In this document: positions 1 through 7,486 of the stretch, in pieces
Layout: each line of letters begins with the position of its first letter
How positions within the stretch are numbered: the stretch's first letter is position 1
From: Deltaproteobacteria bacterium
GTDB taxonomy: Bacteria; Desulfobacterota; Syntrophia; Syntrophales; UBA5619
DNA length: 16,392 nt
Assembly: GCA_026388345.1 (NCBI GenBank)
Contig: JAPLJY010000129.1
Coordinates: 1 to 16,392, forward strand
Reading direction: 5' to 3'
Notes under the pieces: generated by a model
The model's database searches: none
Told to the model about the DNA's origin: nothing
Seen by the model: the letters and a program-made list of their open reading frames with translations, nothing else
Position numbers and translations under genes: made by a program

Positions 1-1
1 G

Positions 2-364
2 GAGACGATCCTGCTGGTGGATGATGAAAAGATGGTCCTGGAGGTGAGCCGGGAGATGCTGGAGTCCCTGGGTTACCGGGTCTATGCGGCCGGGAGCGGT
101 CAGGAGGCGCTCGCCGTTTACATGGAGAAGCGGAAGGAGATCGACCTGGTGATTCTGGACATGATCATGCCGGGGATATCGGGAGGGGAAACCTTCAATC
201 GTCTCCGGGAGATCAATTCCGCGATCAAGGTTCTTCTTTCCAGCGGTTACAGCATCAACGGCGAGGCGAGCCATATCCTGGAGCGCGGCTGCAACGGGTT
301 CCTCCAGAAGCCCTTTCATATCGAGAAACTCTCACAAAAGGTACGGGAAGTTCTGAGTGGTTAA
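2..364 (+). CDS. Response regulator receiver domain, C-terminal end of a probable hybrid sensor kinase (5'-partial)
   Basis: This is a CheY-like receiver domain that would accept phosphate from a histidine kinase. The reading frame is open to the left edge, and the first residues (ETILLVDDEKMVLEV) match the linker and first beta strand typical of a receiver fused behind a kinase ATPase domain. An internal GTG at 17 would cut into that strand, so I treat the gene as truncated by the window rather than starting there. The acidic pair (VDDE), the phospho-acceptor Asp in VILDMIMP, the Ser in VLLSSGYS and the conserved Lys in LQKPF are all present, so the domain looks functional. The stop is the TAA at 362-364. 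It could also be a stand-alone receiver protein. Input signal and target are not visible here. It is the only intact + strand gene in the window. Confidence 0.85.
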   Translation, partial: ETILLVDDEKMVLEVSREMLESLGYRVYAAGSGQEALAVYMEKRKEIDLVILDMIMPGISGGETFNRLREINSAIKVLLSSGYSINGEASHILERGCNGFLQKPFHIEKLSQKVREVLSG

Positions 365-675
365 AATAGATCTTACCAACAATAATCTTCAATGCCTTTC
401 TCTTATCCATTCCGTGGACGTGGTGAAGCCTGTCAAGGCTCAATTCAACAGATTATCAACTTAAAAGTACGCATAAACCGGATGAACCATAATTCTTTTT
501 ACTTTCTTCTCCTGCCTCTTCTGGTTGAATGTAGATATCCTCAATGCTCTATGTTTCTACTGGTACCCTGCACCCACTGAATGTACCGGTCGACATCGAT
601 TCTGTTCTTTTGAAGTCCAATCATCCCCTTTATCGCCCGTTCAAAACAAACGGTTGCCCCTGCCCCTCCCTCTTG
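365..675. other. Gene-poor stretch between the receiver gene and the HTH gene
   Basis: I see no confident gene and no clear terminator hairpin in these 311 bases. The one thing of note is on the minus strand. The frame of the upstream HTH gene, after its TGA at 676-678, stays open for 44 more codons to the TGA at 541-543, and the residues look protein-like (for example NRIDVDRYIQWVQGTSRN). An in-frame ATG lies at 622-624, which would give 27 residues, but the AGGGG before it abuts the codon. I do not call a gene. Confidence 0.4.
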
Positions 676-972
676 TCAGGCTGACTCTTTTCCCTCCTGC
701 TTCGCCGCGGCAATCCGCTCCGGAATTCCGCCCCTGTCAAACCGCCACAACTTGCCGATCTTGAATCCCGGCAATTCTCCAGAGGCAGCCAGCTTGCAGA
801 TGGTCGTCTCCGTCAATCTCAAATATGCCGCTGCCTCGCGGGCCGTAAGGATGTTGTCCGTCAGGGACTGCTTTGTCTGCCGCTTCTTGTCTTCACCAAA
901 GAACTCATCCCCTCCTTTCAATGTAAATGCATTCGATGATATATTCGGCAATCCTGTAAAAGACTTTAGCAA
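676..972 (-). CDS. Excisionase/MerR-like helix-turn-helix DNA-binding protein, start uncertain
   Basis: Residues 41-90 form an HTH_17 (excisionase-family) domain: ILTAREAAAYLRLTETTI, then a KIGKLWRF segment that normally precedes the wing. Such proteins bind DNA as small regulators or as accessory factors of mobile elements; nothing nearby points to an integrase. The 5' end is odd. The only in-frame start upstream is the TTG at 970-972, with no Shine-Dalgarno. The strong AAAGGAGGGG at 909-918 is followed directly by an ATG (906-908), a TTG and a GTG that all lie in a different frame, which closes at a TGA at 861-863. An in-frame CTG at 862-864 would start just before the domain but lacks a ribosome site. 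Either a start is unconventional or a one-base indel has separated the start from the HTH frame. The HTH domain call is firm; the N-terminus is not. Confidence 0.65.
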   Translation of the reverse strand: MLKSFTGLPNISSNAFTLKGGDEFFGEDKKRQTKQSLTDNILTAREAAAYLRLTETTICKLAASGELPGFKIGKLWRFDRGGIPERIAAAKQEGKESA

Positions 973-1000
973 TTATTTTAAGAATGAAAAAAGGGGGCAA
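972..1000 (-). promoter_or_regulatory. Possible sigma-70-like promoter for the HTH gene
   Basis: On the minus strand TTGCCC (995-1000) and AATAAT (972-977) are separated by 17 bp. Transcription would begin near 965, downstream of the TTG at 972, which argues against that TTG being the real start of the HTH gene. The boxes are imperfect and the region is AT-rich, so this is tentative. Confidence 0.3.
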
Positions 1001-1058
1001 AGACGGGTTTTATATACAAGCAGGGTGGTAAAGATGGGGGAAAAGGGGCCATGGAACG

Positions 1059-1298
1059 TTAACGTGTTTTCCCCTTGCCGGCAAAGAACTGACAATCCAT
1101 GCCAGAGCTCGCGTACATCCCCTTTGCAGGCATCCATCGCGACTTGAAACCGACCGCGCGGCACCCGTAGGGGAATTGCGGATCATAGGTGATATAGAAA
1201 TGCTGACAGGAAAAGCAGTTGATCTCCGTTTCCCGCTTTATTTTCCTGTCCGGGCCGGAATCTCCCGGTGCATGGTCGTTTTGATTCATCGGACCCAC
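1059..1298 (-). CDS. Small four-cysteine (zinc-ribbon-like) conserved protein
   Basis: This 79-residue protein carries a C-F-S-C pair at residues 28-31, then C46 and C69, set in a segment (CFSCQHFYITYDPQFPYGC, then AVGFKSR) that I recognise as a recurring small-protein type in Deltaproteobacteria. It has no assigned biochemical role that I can support. The cysteine spacing suggests binding of zinc or another metal. The GTG at 1296-1298 is preferred because an AGGA lies 8 bases upstream; an ATG nine bases later (1287-1289) has no comparable site. It is followed after an 86-bp gap by the HTH gene and preceded by the EamA permease, with no clear operon link. No signal peptide or membrane segment is visible, so it is probably cytoplasmic. 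Confidence 0.65.
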   Translation of the reverse strand: MGPMNQNDHAPGDSGPDRKIKRETEINCFSCQHFYITYDPQFPYGCRAVGFKSRWMPAKGMYASSGMDCQFFAGKGKTR

Positions 1299-1407
1299 TC
1301 AATCCATCCTGAAGACATCCGGAAAGATGCTCCCCCCGGGGTTAGGGCCTATGATTCCGAAAGGCCGCCACCCTGCCGCTTCAGCCGGGTCGCGGCGTTC
1401 TCGCCCA

Positions 1408-2253
1408 TCAGGCCGGGGAGGAGGTGCTCCGGTAATCCATGAAGCCGCGGAAAAAAACCGAGAGGATCACCACGACCCCGCCCAAAAGCGCCCAAGGGCC
1501 GATTCGCTCCCCCATGCACAAAAGCGTCCAAATGGGATTCAGGATGGGTTCAAGCATCGGGATGAGAATGGCCTCCATGGCCGTCACATTTCGGATGGCC
1601 ACGGAATAGCAGACGTAGGAGAGCCCGATCTGGAACACGCCAAGGAGCACAAGACCGATCCAGTCCGCTCCGCCCGGCGGAGATTGTACCATCCAGGGCA
1701 GGCAGATCAGCACGGTCAAGAGGTTGCCCAGGATGGCGGAACCGGCGGGCGATGCGTCCTTTTGTCTGCGCATGGCGATGATGAGGGAAGCGAAGGCAAA
1801 TCCGGAAATGACCGCCAGAATATTGCCCGACCGTCCGCCGGCGCTCAATTGATCAAGAAAGAAAAGTGACATGCCGCACAGCACGGCCGCAATGGCCGTC
1901 CAGTCGAACCATCTTGTCCTTTCATGGAGCAGCCACCCGGAAAGCAGCGCCACATAAATCGGCGCGGTATATTGCAGCAGAATGGCATTGCCCGAGGTGG
2001 TGAGCTTGGTGGCCGAGACAAAAAGGATGACCGTAGCTGCATAGCAGACCCCGCCGACGAGCTGGGCGGCCGAAAAATTTACGGCCTGCCTGCCGAAAAA
2101 GATGAGCAGGACCGGCAGCGCAATGGCGCTCCGGAACCCGGCGACGGCAAGGGCAGGCAGGGAGACCCATTTGATGAGCACTCCGGCCAGACTCCAGAGC
2201 ACGGCTGCGGCTACCAGCAGAAGAATGGCCTGCGTCCTTTTACTTTCGGTCAT
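1408..2253 (-). CDS. EamA-family (drug/metabolite transporter superfamily) permease
   Basis: This is a 281-residue inner-membrane protein with about ten hydrophobic segments arranged as two EamA repeats (about residues 8-133 and 146-270), the usual size and layout of DMT-superfamily exporters. Family hallmarks are LLQYTAPIYVALL at the end of the first repeat and PMLEPILNPIWTLL followed by GERIGPWALLGGVVVI in the second. Such proteins export or import amino acids, nucleobases, sugars or other small metabolites, and substrate cannot be told from sequence. The start at ATG 2251-2253 lies before the first membrane helix and has only a weak GGAAT upstream. It lies 96 bp from the end of the MBL hydrolase gene on the same strand and could be co-transcribed. 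Confidence 0.9.
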   Translation of the reverse strand: MTESKRTQAILLLVAAAVLWSLAGVLIKWVSLPALAVAGFRSAIALPVLLIFFGRQAVNFSAAQLVGGVCYAATVILFVSATKLTTSGNAILLQYTAPIYVALLSGWLLHERTRWFDWTAIAAVLCGMSLFFLDQLSAGGRSGNILAVISGFAFASLIIAMRRQKDASPAGSAILGNLLTVLICLPWMVQSPPGGADWIGLVLLGVFQIGLSYVCYSVAIRNVTAMEAILIPMLEPILNPIWTLLCMGERIGPWALLGGVVVILSVFFRGFMDYRSTSSPA

Positions 2254-2349
2254 GATTCACATTCCAGTTCATCGCTGCCGTGAACGGACGCCCATTCACC
2301 CTCATGCTGACTCTTTCATTGATTCGTTCTTTTAGAAGGATTTTTCTCC

Positions 2350-3186
2350 CTACCCTTGAAACACTGTCCCGACACTGCAAAAGACGAATCTGTCGCCCCA
2401 CTCCTGGGCCAGCCTGACAGACGTCTTCATACCCGTACAATGGGAAACTCCCAAATGGGCTATTTTCATTGTCTTCAAGGCCTTGATGCTTTCTTCCCGC
2501 TGCTCCTCCCCCACCGGACCCAGATGCGTGCCGCCAAAAACAGTATGAATTCTGTCTTCATTCATCCTCTTCATCGCAAAGTTGAGGGTATTGACAATAC
2601 CGGCATGGGCGCAACCCAGAATGACGAAGAGTCCATTTTCGGTCGGAATGATAACCGACAGATCATCTTGAAGCGTATCCTGCACCAGCCCCTGCGCTTC
2701 CCTGATGACCTGATGAGGCTCCCCTTTTTCATAGGCGGTCAGCCGGGGAACTTGCCCTGTCATAAAGAGGCCGGGCGCAATACTCCGAAACTCTTTGCTC
2801 AAATCGAATCTCGCCCCTTTTGATTCCAGAACCTCGCGTTTGAAAGGAACGCCGCTATGGTTCAGTTGATCCGTCCGGGTGGAATAACTGTCTTTAAAAA
2901 GTTCAGTATGTGAGTAAACATCCACCGGGCGTTTCAGATATTCCAGCACCTCCAAAATACCCCCGGTATGGTCATGATGATGGTGGCTCAGGATAATGCC
3001 CTGGATTGAGGTCAGATCAACCCCCAAGACATGGGCGTTATGAATGATGATTTTGCCTGCTCCCGTATCCAGCAGGTAATTGCCCTGATCGGTTTCCAGA
3101 AAAACAGCCCACCCATGCTGGGCCAGGACGCCGTTGATCCCGAAAGCATAATTGTCAACCAGCACCGTGGCTTTCACTTTCATCAT
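2350..3186 (-). CDS. MBL-fold metallo-hydrolase, COG1237 type
   Basis: This is a metallo-beta-lactamase-fold protein of about 278 residues. The metal-binding motif HxHxDH is visible in SHHHHDHTGG, followed by later ligand-type histidines in GCAHAGIVNTL, GGTHLGPVGE and SHCTGMK. The N-terminal VLVDNYAFGINGVLAQHGWA and LLDTG segments resemble COG1237 proteins, some of which are annotated as dihydropterin ribofuranosyl-aminobenzene phosphate synthase-like. The actual reaction is unknown and I would not transfer that name. The frame is open further upstream to 3228, but GGGAAG lies just before the ATG pair at 3181-3186, and conservation begins there. No signal peptide, so cytoplasmic. The nearest upstream gene, the diguanylate cyclase, is 169 bp away across a pseudogene fragment. 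Confidence 0.85.
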   Translation of the reverse strand: MMKVKATVLVDNYAFGINGVLAQHGWAVFLETDQGNYLLDTGAGKIIIHNAHVLGVDLTSIQGIILSHHHHDHTGGILEVLEYLKRPVDVYSHTELFKDSYSTRTDQLNHSGVPFKREVLESKGARFDLSKEFRSIAPGLFMTGQVPRLTAYEKGEPHQVIREAQGLVQDTLQDDLSVIIPTENGLFVILGCAHAGIVNTLNFAMKRMNEDRIHTVFGGTHLGPVGEEQREESIKALKTMKIAHLGVSHCTGMKTSVRLAQEWGDRFVFCSVGTVFQG

Positions 3187-3224
3187 GTAACTTCCCGTAC
3201 CCCTTATTTTATTCACGATACGTG

Positions 3225-3365
3225 GCATCAGCGGCCCGTCACCTCTACGAGGCGTCCGGCTTTGGGCTCGTCTTCGAGGGGGAGGGCACGCAGTGGCGCG
3301 CCCGCGTTATCGAGCAGCGGTTCGAACGCCATCGGCCCCCCCGCAGCAACGGGCTTCAGGCCTGA
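3225..3365 (+). pseudogene. 3' remnant of a GNAT acetyltransferase gene
   Basis: On the + strand, antisense to its neighbours, a frame ending at the TGA at 3363-3365 encodes ASAARHLYEASGFGLVF, then a segment with GTQW, then VIEQRFERH. This matches the C-terminal end of GNAT N-acetyltransferases, including those fused to MarR domains: an AAxxLYExxGF helix followed by a WGxxVxEQRFE strand pattern. Everything upstream of about 3224 is unrelated, so the acetyl-CoA-binding core is missing. The last bases overlap the 3' end of the diguanylate cyclase gene. I infer a decayed or recombined gene rather than a functional small protein. The match is from memory of the family pattern, so confidence is moderate. 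Confidence 0.55.
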
Positions 3366-5821
3366 AAATCCTCTGCTTTCCCCCAAACAAAGACACAGTT
3401 GCGTCCCGATCTCTTGGCATGATACTGGGCCTGATCGGCGCGATCCACCAGGGCCGCCAGGTTCGGAGCGTCCTTCCATAGGACGGCGACGCCGATGCTC
3501 ACGGTGATCCGAAGGTTGACCGCCGGGGAGTCGCTTTCTGCCTGGATAATCGGAATGGAAAGGTCCTCAATGGATTGACGGAGACGTTCGGCGATCTGCC
3601 CCGTCCCCGGGAGTAGCGTTTCCGGTATCAGCAGGACAAACTCTTCCCCGCCGTAGCGCCCCGCGACATCAATCCCGCGCGTGTGGTGGCGAAAACAATC
3701 GGCCAGCACCCGCAGGACCTGATCGCCCGCGCTATGGCCGTACGTGTCATTGATCACCTTGAAGTGATCGATATCAAACATCAACGCCGCAAGAGGTCGC
3801 TTGAAGCGCAATGCGCGTTCGAATTCCCGTTCGCCCAACTGGGAAAAGCCGCGACGGTTAAACAGACCCGTCAGTTCGTCGGTCACGGCTACCTGCTCGA
3901 TCTGGTTGTAGAGCCGCACGTTGCGGATTGCGATCGCGGCCTGCGTGGCGAACATCCCGAGCACATCGAGATCCGCCTGGCTATACTGGTACGGCAGCTC
4001 CCCCACGATATTCAGGACACCCAAAAATTCCTCGCTCCAGCGGATTGGCACTCCTAACACCGCTTGGGCCGGAGAGGAATTGGTCGACCGGATCCGCCCC
4101 GGCCATGCGCGATAGTCATTAATCAGAAGCGGAGCGCCCGTCGCCCACACCTGACCGACCACCCCCTCGTCCCGTTTCCACGTCGCCCTCTTTGGAATCT
4201 TGGCCGCACCGGCGCTAGCGGCCAGATCCAGCAGATCCGACCCCAGCCTGTGGAGATAGCATCGGCAGGAGACGCCTCCGATCAGGTTCAACGCGTTCTG
4301 GGTGATGGACTGAAGAAGGGCGTTGAGGTTCAGCTCGGCGGTGAGTTCCAGACTCGTCTCATGCAAGACGGTCAACAGCATGGAGCGGCGGTCGATCTCT
4401 TCCCGCATCCGTTTGCGTTCGGTCACATCCTCGACCACGGCAATGTTTCTCTCCGGTTTTTCCCCGGGCTTCCAGAGCGGCGATGCAGTGATGGTCACCC
4501 AGATGATCGCCCCGTCCTTTCTGACGTAGCGCTTCTCCACGGTGTAGTTCTTGATCTTCCCGGCCACCAGTTGGGCCATCTTGTCGGCATGGAGATGGCT
4601 ATCCTCCGGGTGGGTGATCTCATGGAAGGTCGAGGCCAGCATCTCCTCCTCCGTCATGCCGAGGATCTCGCAATGGCGCCGGTTGACGGTAAGGAAGCGG
4701 CCCGTTCGGATGTCGACCTCGGCCACACCGACCGCCGCCTGCTCGAACAGGGGGCGGAATCTCGCCTCGTTCTCCCGGAGGGACCCTTCCACTTTCATCA
4801 GGTCGGCGAAGAGCTGTGCACCCGCGATCGCCCCGGCGATCTGCTCCCCGATCCTATGGGCCAGGCGGAGGTCCTCCAGGGTGTAGGCGTTGGGTTGCTT
4901 CGACCGGAAATCAAGGACACCGATCACCTCGTCCCGGGCGATCAAAGGGACGGTCATCATCGACCGGACGCCCGCCTTGTAGTTGTTGACGAGAGTGGGG
5001 TAGCTCCGGGCGAGTTCCTCAACGCTCTCCGGGAGAATCAGAAGCCCGGTCCGCCTCCGGATGAGCATCTCGTTCAACGTTCCCTCCAGAGGAAAGCTCT
5101 CCCCCTTTTGTCTGCCGGGGACATCCGTACCGAAGACATAGGCGATTCTCACGACGCCCTCGGCGAGGCTGTGGAGGCTCACACCAAGCCGGTCGGAGGG
5201 GATCAGCTTTTGCACCTCCGCAACGAACAACTCGTACACCTCGTCGATGTTCAACGTGGAGCCGATGATCCGTCCGATCTCGGCGATGACGGCCATCTCC
5301 TTGGCCAGCCGCCCGGCGATCTCCTGGTTCCGGCGCTGCTGCTCCTCCGACCATTTGCGATCCGTCACATCCCGGAAGCTCCACACCCGGCCGGTAATTT
5401 TGTTTCCCAATCTCTGCGGTTGAGAAAATCTTTCAAAAATGCGACCATCCCTAAATTCCAGAACATCAAAACTATCCGCTTCCGGCTCAGAATAAAGTTG
5501 TGTGACTCTTTCAATAAAGCCTTCCGGATCCTTGAGCTGACTCAATACATGAGCGATCAGTTTCTTATCATCCCGCTCCGCGGCAAGCGATTCCGGGATA
5601 CGCCACAAGGAGAGGTATTTCTTGTTGAATATTGATACTTTTCCTTTATTGTCAATCACAAGAATGCCGTCGGCAGTGGATTCGATCGTTGAGGTCAAAA
5701 GCGATGTGGCCTGTTGAAGGTCTGCCTCCGTCCATTTCCACTCGGCGTCCGGCCTTTTTTGCGAAGCCAATTTATCGCACAGGATTGAAAGCTCCTCCGC
5801 GAGTTGCGTTTTTGTCTTCAC
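3356..5821 (-). CDS. Multi-sensor diguanylate cyclase (PAS-GAF-PAS-GAF-GGDEF)
   Basis: This 821-residue protein synthesises cyclic di-GMP from two GTP. Domains in order: short N-terminal helix; PAS about 40-152; GAF about 180-338; PAS with a PAC-like tail about 350-470; GAF about 480-640; GGDEF 646-815. The catalytic loop is GGEEF at 724-728, the metal-binding aspartates are in FDIDHFK (D683, D685), and the RGID inhibitory site sits five residues before the loop (715-718), so activity and product inhibition are both expected. No membrane helix is visible, so sensing is probably cytoplasmic; ligands are unknown. The GTG at 5819-5821 is supported by AAAGGA five bases upstream. The C-terminus ends normally after the GGDEF fold. 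There is no EAL or HD-GYP partner in the window. Confidence 0.95.
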   Translation of the reverse strand: MKTKTQLAEELSILCDKLASQKRPDAEWKWTEADLQQATSLLTSTIESTADGILVIDNKGKVSIFNKKYLSLWRIPESLAAERDDKKLIAHVLSQLKDPEGFIERVTQLYSEPEADSFDVLEFRDGRIFERFSQPQRLGNKITGRVWSFRDVTDRKWSEEQQRRNQEIAGRLAKEMAVIAEIGRIIGSTLNIDEVYELFVAEVQKLIPSDRLGVSLHSLAEGVVRIAYVFGTDVPGRQKGESFPLEGTLNEMLIRRRTGLLILPESVEELARSYPTLVNNYKAGVRSMMTVPLIARDEVIGVLDFRSKQPNAYTLEDLRLAHRIGEQIAGAIAGAQLFADLMKVEGSLRENEARFRPLFEQAAVGVAEVDIRTGRFLTVNRRHCEILGMTEEEMLASTFHEITHPEDSHLHADKMAQLVAGKIKNYTVEKRYVRKDGAIIWVTITASPLWKPGEKPERNIAVVEDVTERKRMREEIDRRSMLLTVLHETSLELTAELNLNALLQSITQNALNLIGGVSCRCYLHRLGSDLLDLAASAGAAKIPKRATWKRDEGVVGQVWATGAPLLINDYRAWPGRIRSTNSSPAQAVLGVPIRWSEEFLGVLNIVGELPYQYSQADLDVLGMFATQAAIAIRNVRLYNQIEQVAVTDELTGLFNRRGFSQLGEREFERALRFKRPLAALMFDIDHFKVINDTYGHSAGDQVLRVLADCFRHHTRGIDVAGRYGGEEFVLLIPETLLPGTGQIAERLRQSIEDLSIPIIQAESDSPAVNLRITVSIGVAVLWKDAPNLAALVDRADQAQYHAKRSGRNCVFVWGKAEDFQA

Positions 5822-6300
5822 CTCATCCTTTCATTCATGCACCTCTTTGTGCACGGTTCTGCAGTCGAGTTTGTTCATTGCCCCACAAGACCGTGGTAAA
5901 ATGATCGGCCGGAACCCCGGGGACCGAACCGCTGAAGGTGAGCGTACCAGCGCTTCTCTGGCCGGGGGAGATGGAAAAAGAGACTGACGAACCTGTAGCA
6001 CCGAATGCGACCCGCATCTGAGACCCTTTACCGCACCGTCCGCTTACATTATCCTCCCTTGTGTGAATGTGAATGAATGATGTTCTTCAAGAGTTCAGCT
6101 TTAACACAAACGACAGAGACCTCCTGATAGGCTGTTGAAAAACGCTTTACTATAAAGTCACTGCTTCTACAAATGCTTTCTCGAACGGCGCCTTGGAAGA
6201 AAGAGCACTACTGGTACTTCACCCTGGCGTTTGTAGGAATGACTTGATCCGGATGCAAAACAGGGAGTATCGGGTTTTCCTTGAGAGCAGGGTATGGCTT
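5822..6300. other. Gene-poor stretch with a doubtful ORF and repeat-like sequence
   Basis: No recognisable gene lies here. On the minus strand 5835-6017 encodes 60 residues (ATG start) rich in Ser, Thr and Gly with an alternating, beta-like pattern (SVSFSISPGQRSAGTLTFSG). The frame is open further upstream to beyond 6050 without a good ribosome site. It could be a fragment of an extracellular or beta-rich protein or chance. From about 6121 the sequence changes to a repeat-like segment listed separately. No convincing promoter for the cyclase gene was found. Confidence 0.4.
6129..6243. repeat. Possible dispersed repeat with imperfect inverted ends
   Basis: A 17-base stretch GTCACTGCTTCTACAAA (6157-6173) is matched about 56 bases later by an imperfect reverse complement, TTTGTAGGAATGAC (6230-6243). 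Just outside the left arm lies AGGCTGTTGAAAAACGC (6129-6145). In my experience such CTGTTGAAAAA and TGTAGGAATGAC strings recur in intergenic repeats and element remnants of Deltaproteobacteria. No second copy is in this window, so repeat status is unproven. Confidence 0.35.
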
Positions 6301-6338
6301 GCATTCACCCCCTGCTTGCGGCAGCAGGGGGTGAATGC
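6301..6338. terminator. Strong hairpin after the TRAP operon
   Basis: Perfect 15-bp inverted repeat: GCATTCACCCCCTGC (6301-6315), an 8-base loop, and its exact complement (6324-6338). It lies 14 bases beyond the stop codon of the TRAP binding-protein gene, where an operon terminator is expected. There is no U-run on the minus-strand transcript; the plus-strand side is followed by a short TTTT. It may be a rho-independent terminator of weak type, or a 3' hairpin protecting the mRNA. Confidence 0.6.
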
Positions 6339-6351
6339 CTGATTTTGGTGG

Positions 6352-7416
6352 TTAATAGTTGTAAACTGTAGCAATCTTCTTGGCCTTCTCCTGGCCTTTC
6401 CAATATTCGATGCGTTCTTTGATGAAGCTTAGCCAGCTGTCGATTTCAGCGGGTTTATATCCTTTGCCCGTCAGGTCCTTCTTGAAGTCGGCGATGACCG
6501 GGTCGCAGGCCTTGATCCACCGGGCCACTTCCGCATCAGTCAGATCGATCACCTCACCGCCCTGTTTCTTAAAGAAATCTAAGCCTTCGATGTCGATGTT
6601 GTTCCAGAGGAGGGCCCATTTCTCCTTGTATTCATCCGTGATGGCCGTGATGGTCTTCTGAACGTCGGGGGGCAGGCTTTCCCACTTCTTCTTGTTCATG
6701 ACCACATAGAAGGTATCGCAGCTGCCGACTTTCCAGGAGGTCGTCGCATACTTGATCACCTCTCCCGTCTTCCAGCCCTTCAAGGTCTCCATGTTGGACA
6801 TCGTGCCATCGACCACGCCCTTGCGGAGGGATTCATACATATCGGGCATTCCGATGGGAACAGGCGTCGCACCGAGGGCCGTCGTGATGTCGGCCAGCCT
6901 TCCGGTGGCACGGATCTTCAATCCCTTCATGTCTTCGAGCTGTTTTACCTGCTTCTTGACGGTGTGGATGATGGTCGTTGCGCTGGGGGAGAACATCAAG
7001 GGATGATAATCATCCCATTCTTTCAAGGGGAATTTGGCAAAGAACTCATCGGCCACATGGAGACCGATCCAGGGGCTGGGCAGGCCGATGGGCAGACCGA
7101 AGATCTCCGAGGCGGCGAAACGTTCCCGCGTGTAACCCACATGGGAAAGGCCGATATCCGCGATCCCTGTGGTGAGACCGGCGGCGATCTTGGGGGCGCT
7201 CAAAAGGGTTCCCCCGGTATGGTAGGAGATCTCGACCTTTCCTGCCAACTCCTTGTTCAACTTCTTTACATACTCATCCATGATGATCGAATGCGCGTGC
7301 ATCGGCGGGAAGTAGTTGGCGAATTTCAGTTTTATGACCTCTGCGGCATTTGCGAAAGAAGAAATAAAAAAAACAAACGCAACGACACACATCACTCCTA
7401 CTCCTTTTTTCTTCAT
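6352..7416 (-). CDS. TRAP transporter periplasmic substrate-binding protein (DctP family)
   Basis: This 354-residue extracytoplasmic receptor captures a carboxylate-type solute and delivers it to the TRAP permease. A Sec signal peptide is clear: MKKKG, a hydrophobic core to about residue 20, and a likely cut after ANA (residue 24). The mature part begins with the usual IKLKFANYFPP strand and contains the DMKGLKIRATGR segment whose Arg (R169) in this family forms the salt bridge to the substrate carboxylate. Later family features are GTMSNMETLKGWK and YVVMNKKKWESLP. The ATG at 7414-7416 is chosen because AAGGAGG lies just upstream; an in-frame codon at 7452 would spoil the signal peptide. It ends the operon, 168 bp after the large permease gene. 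The substrate cannot be named. Confidence 0.93.
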   Translation of the reverse strand: MKKKGVGVMCVVAFVFFISSFANAAEVIKLKFANYFPPMHAHSIIMDEYVKKLNKELAGKVEISYHTGGTLLSAPKIAAGLTTGIADIGLSHVGYTRERFAASEIFGLPIGLPSPWIGLHVADEFFAKFPLKEWDDYHPLMFSPSATTIIHTVKKQVKQLEDMKGLKIRATGRLADITTALGATPVPIGMPDMYESLRKGVVDGTMSNMETLKGWKTGEVIKYATTSWKVGSCDTFYVVMNKKKWESLPPDVQKTITAITDEYKEKWALLWNNIDIEGLDFFKKQGGEVIDLTDAEVARWIKACDPVIADFKKDLTGKGYKPAEIDSWLSFIKERIEYWKGQEKAKKIATVYNY

Positions 7417-7486
7417 GTTCACGCCTCCTTTTTGTTGTTGGTGTAGTTCCAAAACCCGCTCGTCTTTCTCTCCTCCTGTGGCACTT

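Noticed and set aside
1053..1066. Palindrome ACGTTAACGT at 1056-1065
   Set aside because: It overlaps the stop codon of the four-cysteine protein gene and is only 10 bp; a chance palindrome is likely.
3228..3479. Minus-strand 83-codon frame over the end of the diguanylate cyclase gene
   Set aside because: Overlaps the cyclase in another frame; the real signal here is the + strand GNAT fragment.
4064..5635. Long + strand open frame of 523 codons opposite the diguanylate cyclase gene
   Set aside because: It is fully antisense to a gene with clear PAS, GAF and GGDEF domains, its composition (Arg, Asp, Pro, His-rich) is that of a high-GC shadow frame, and it has no recognisable domain.
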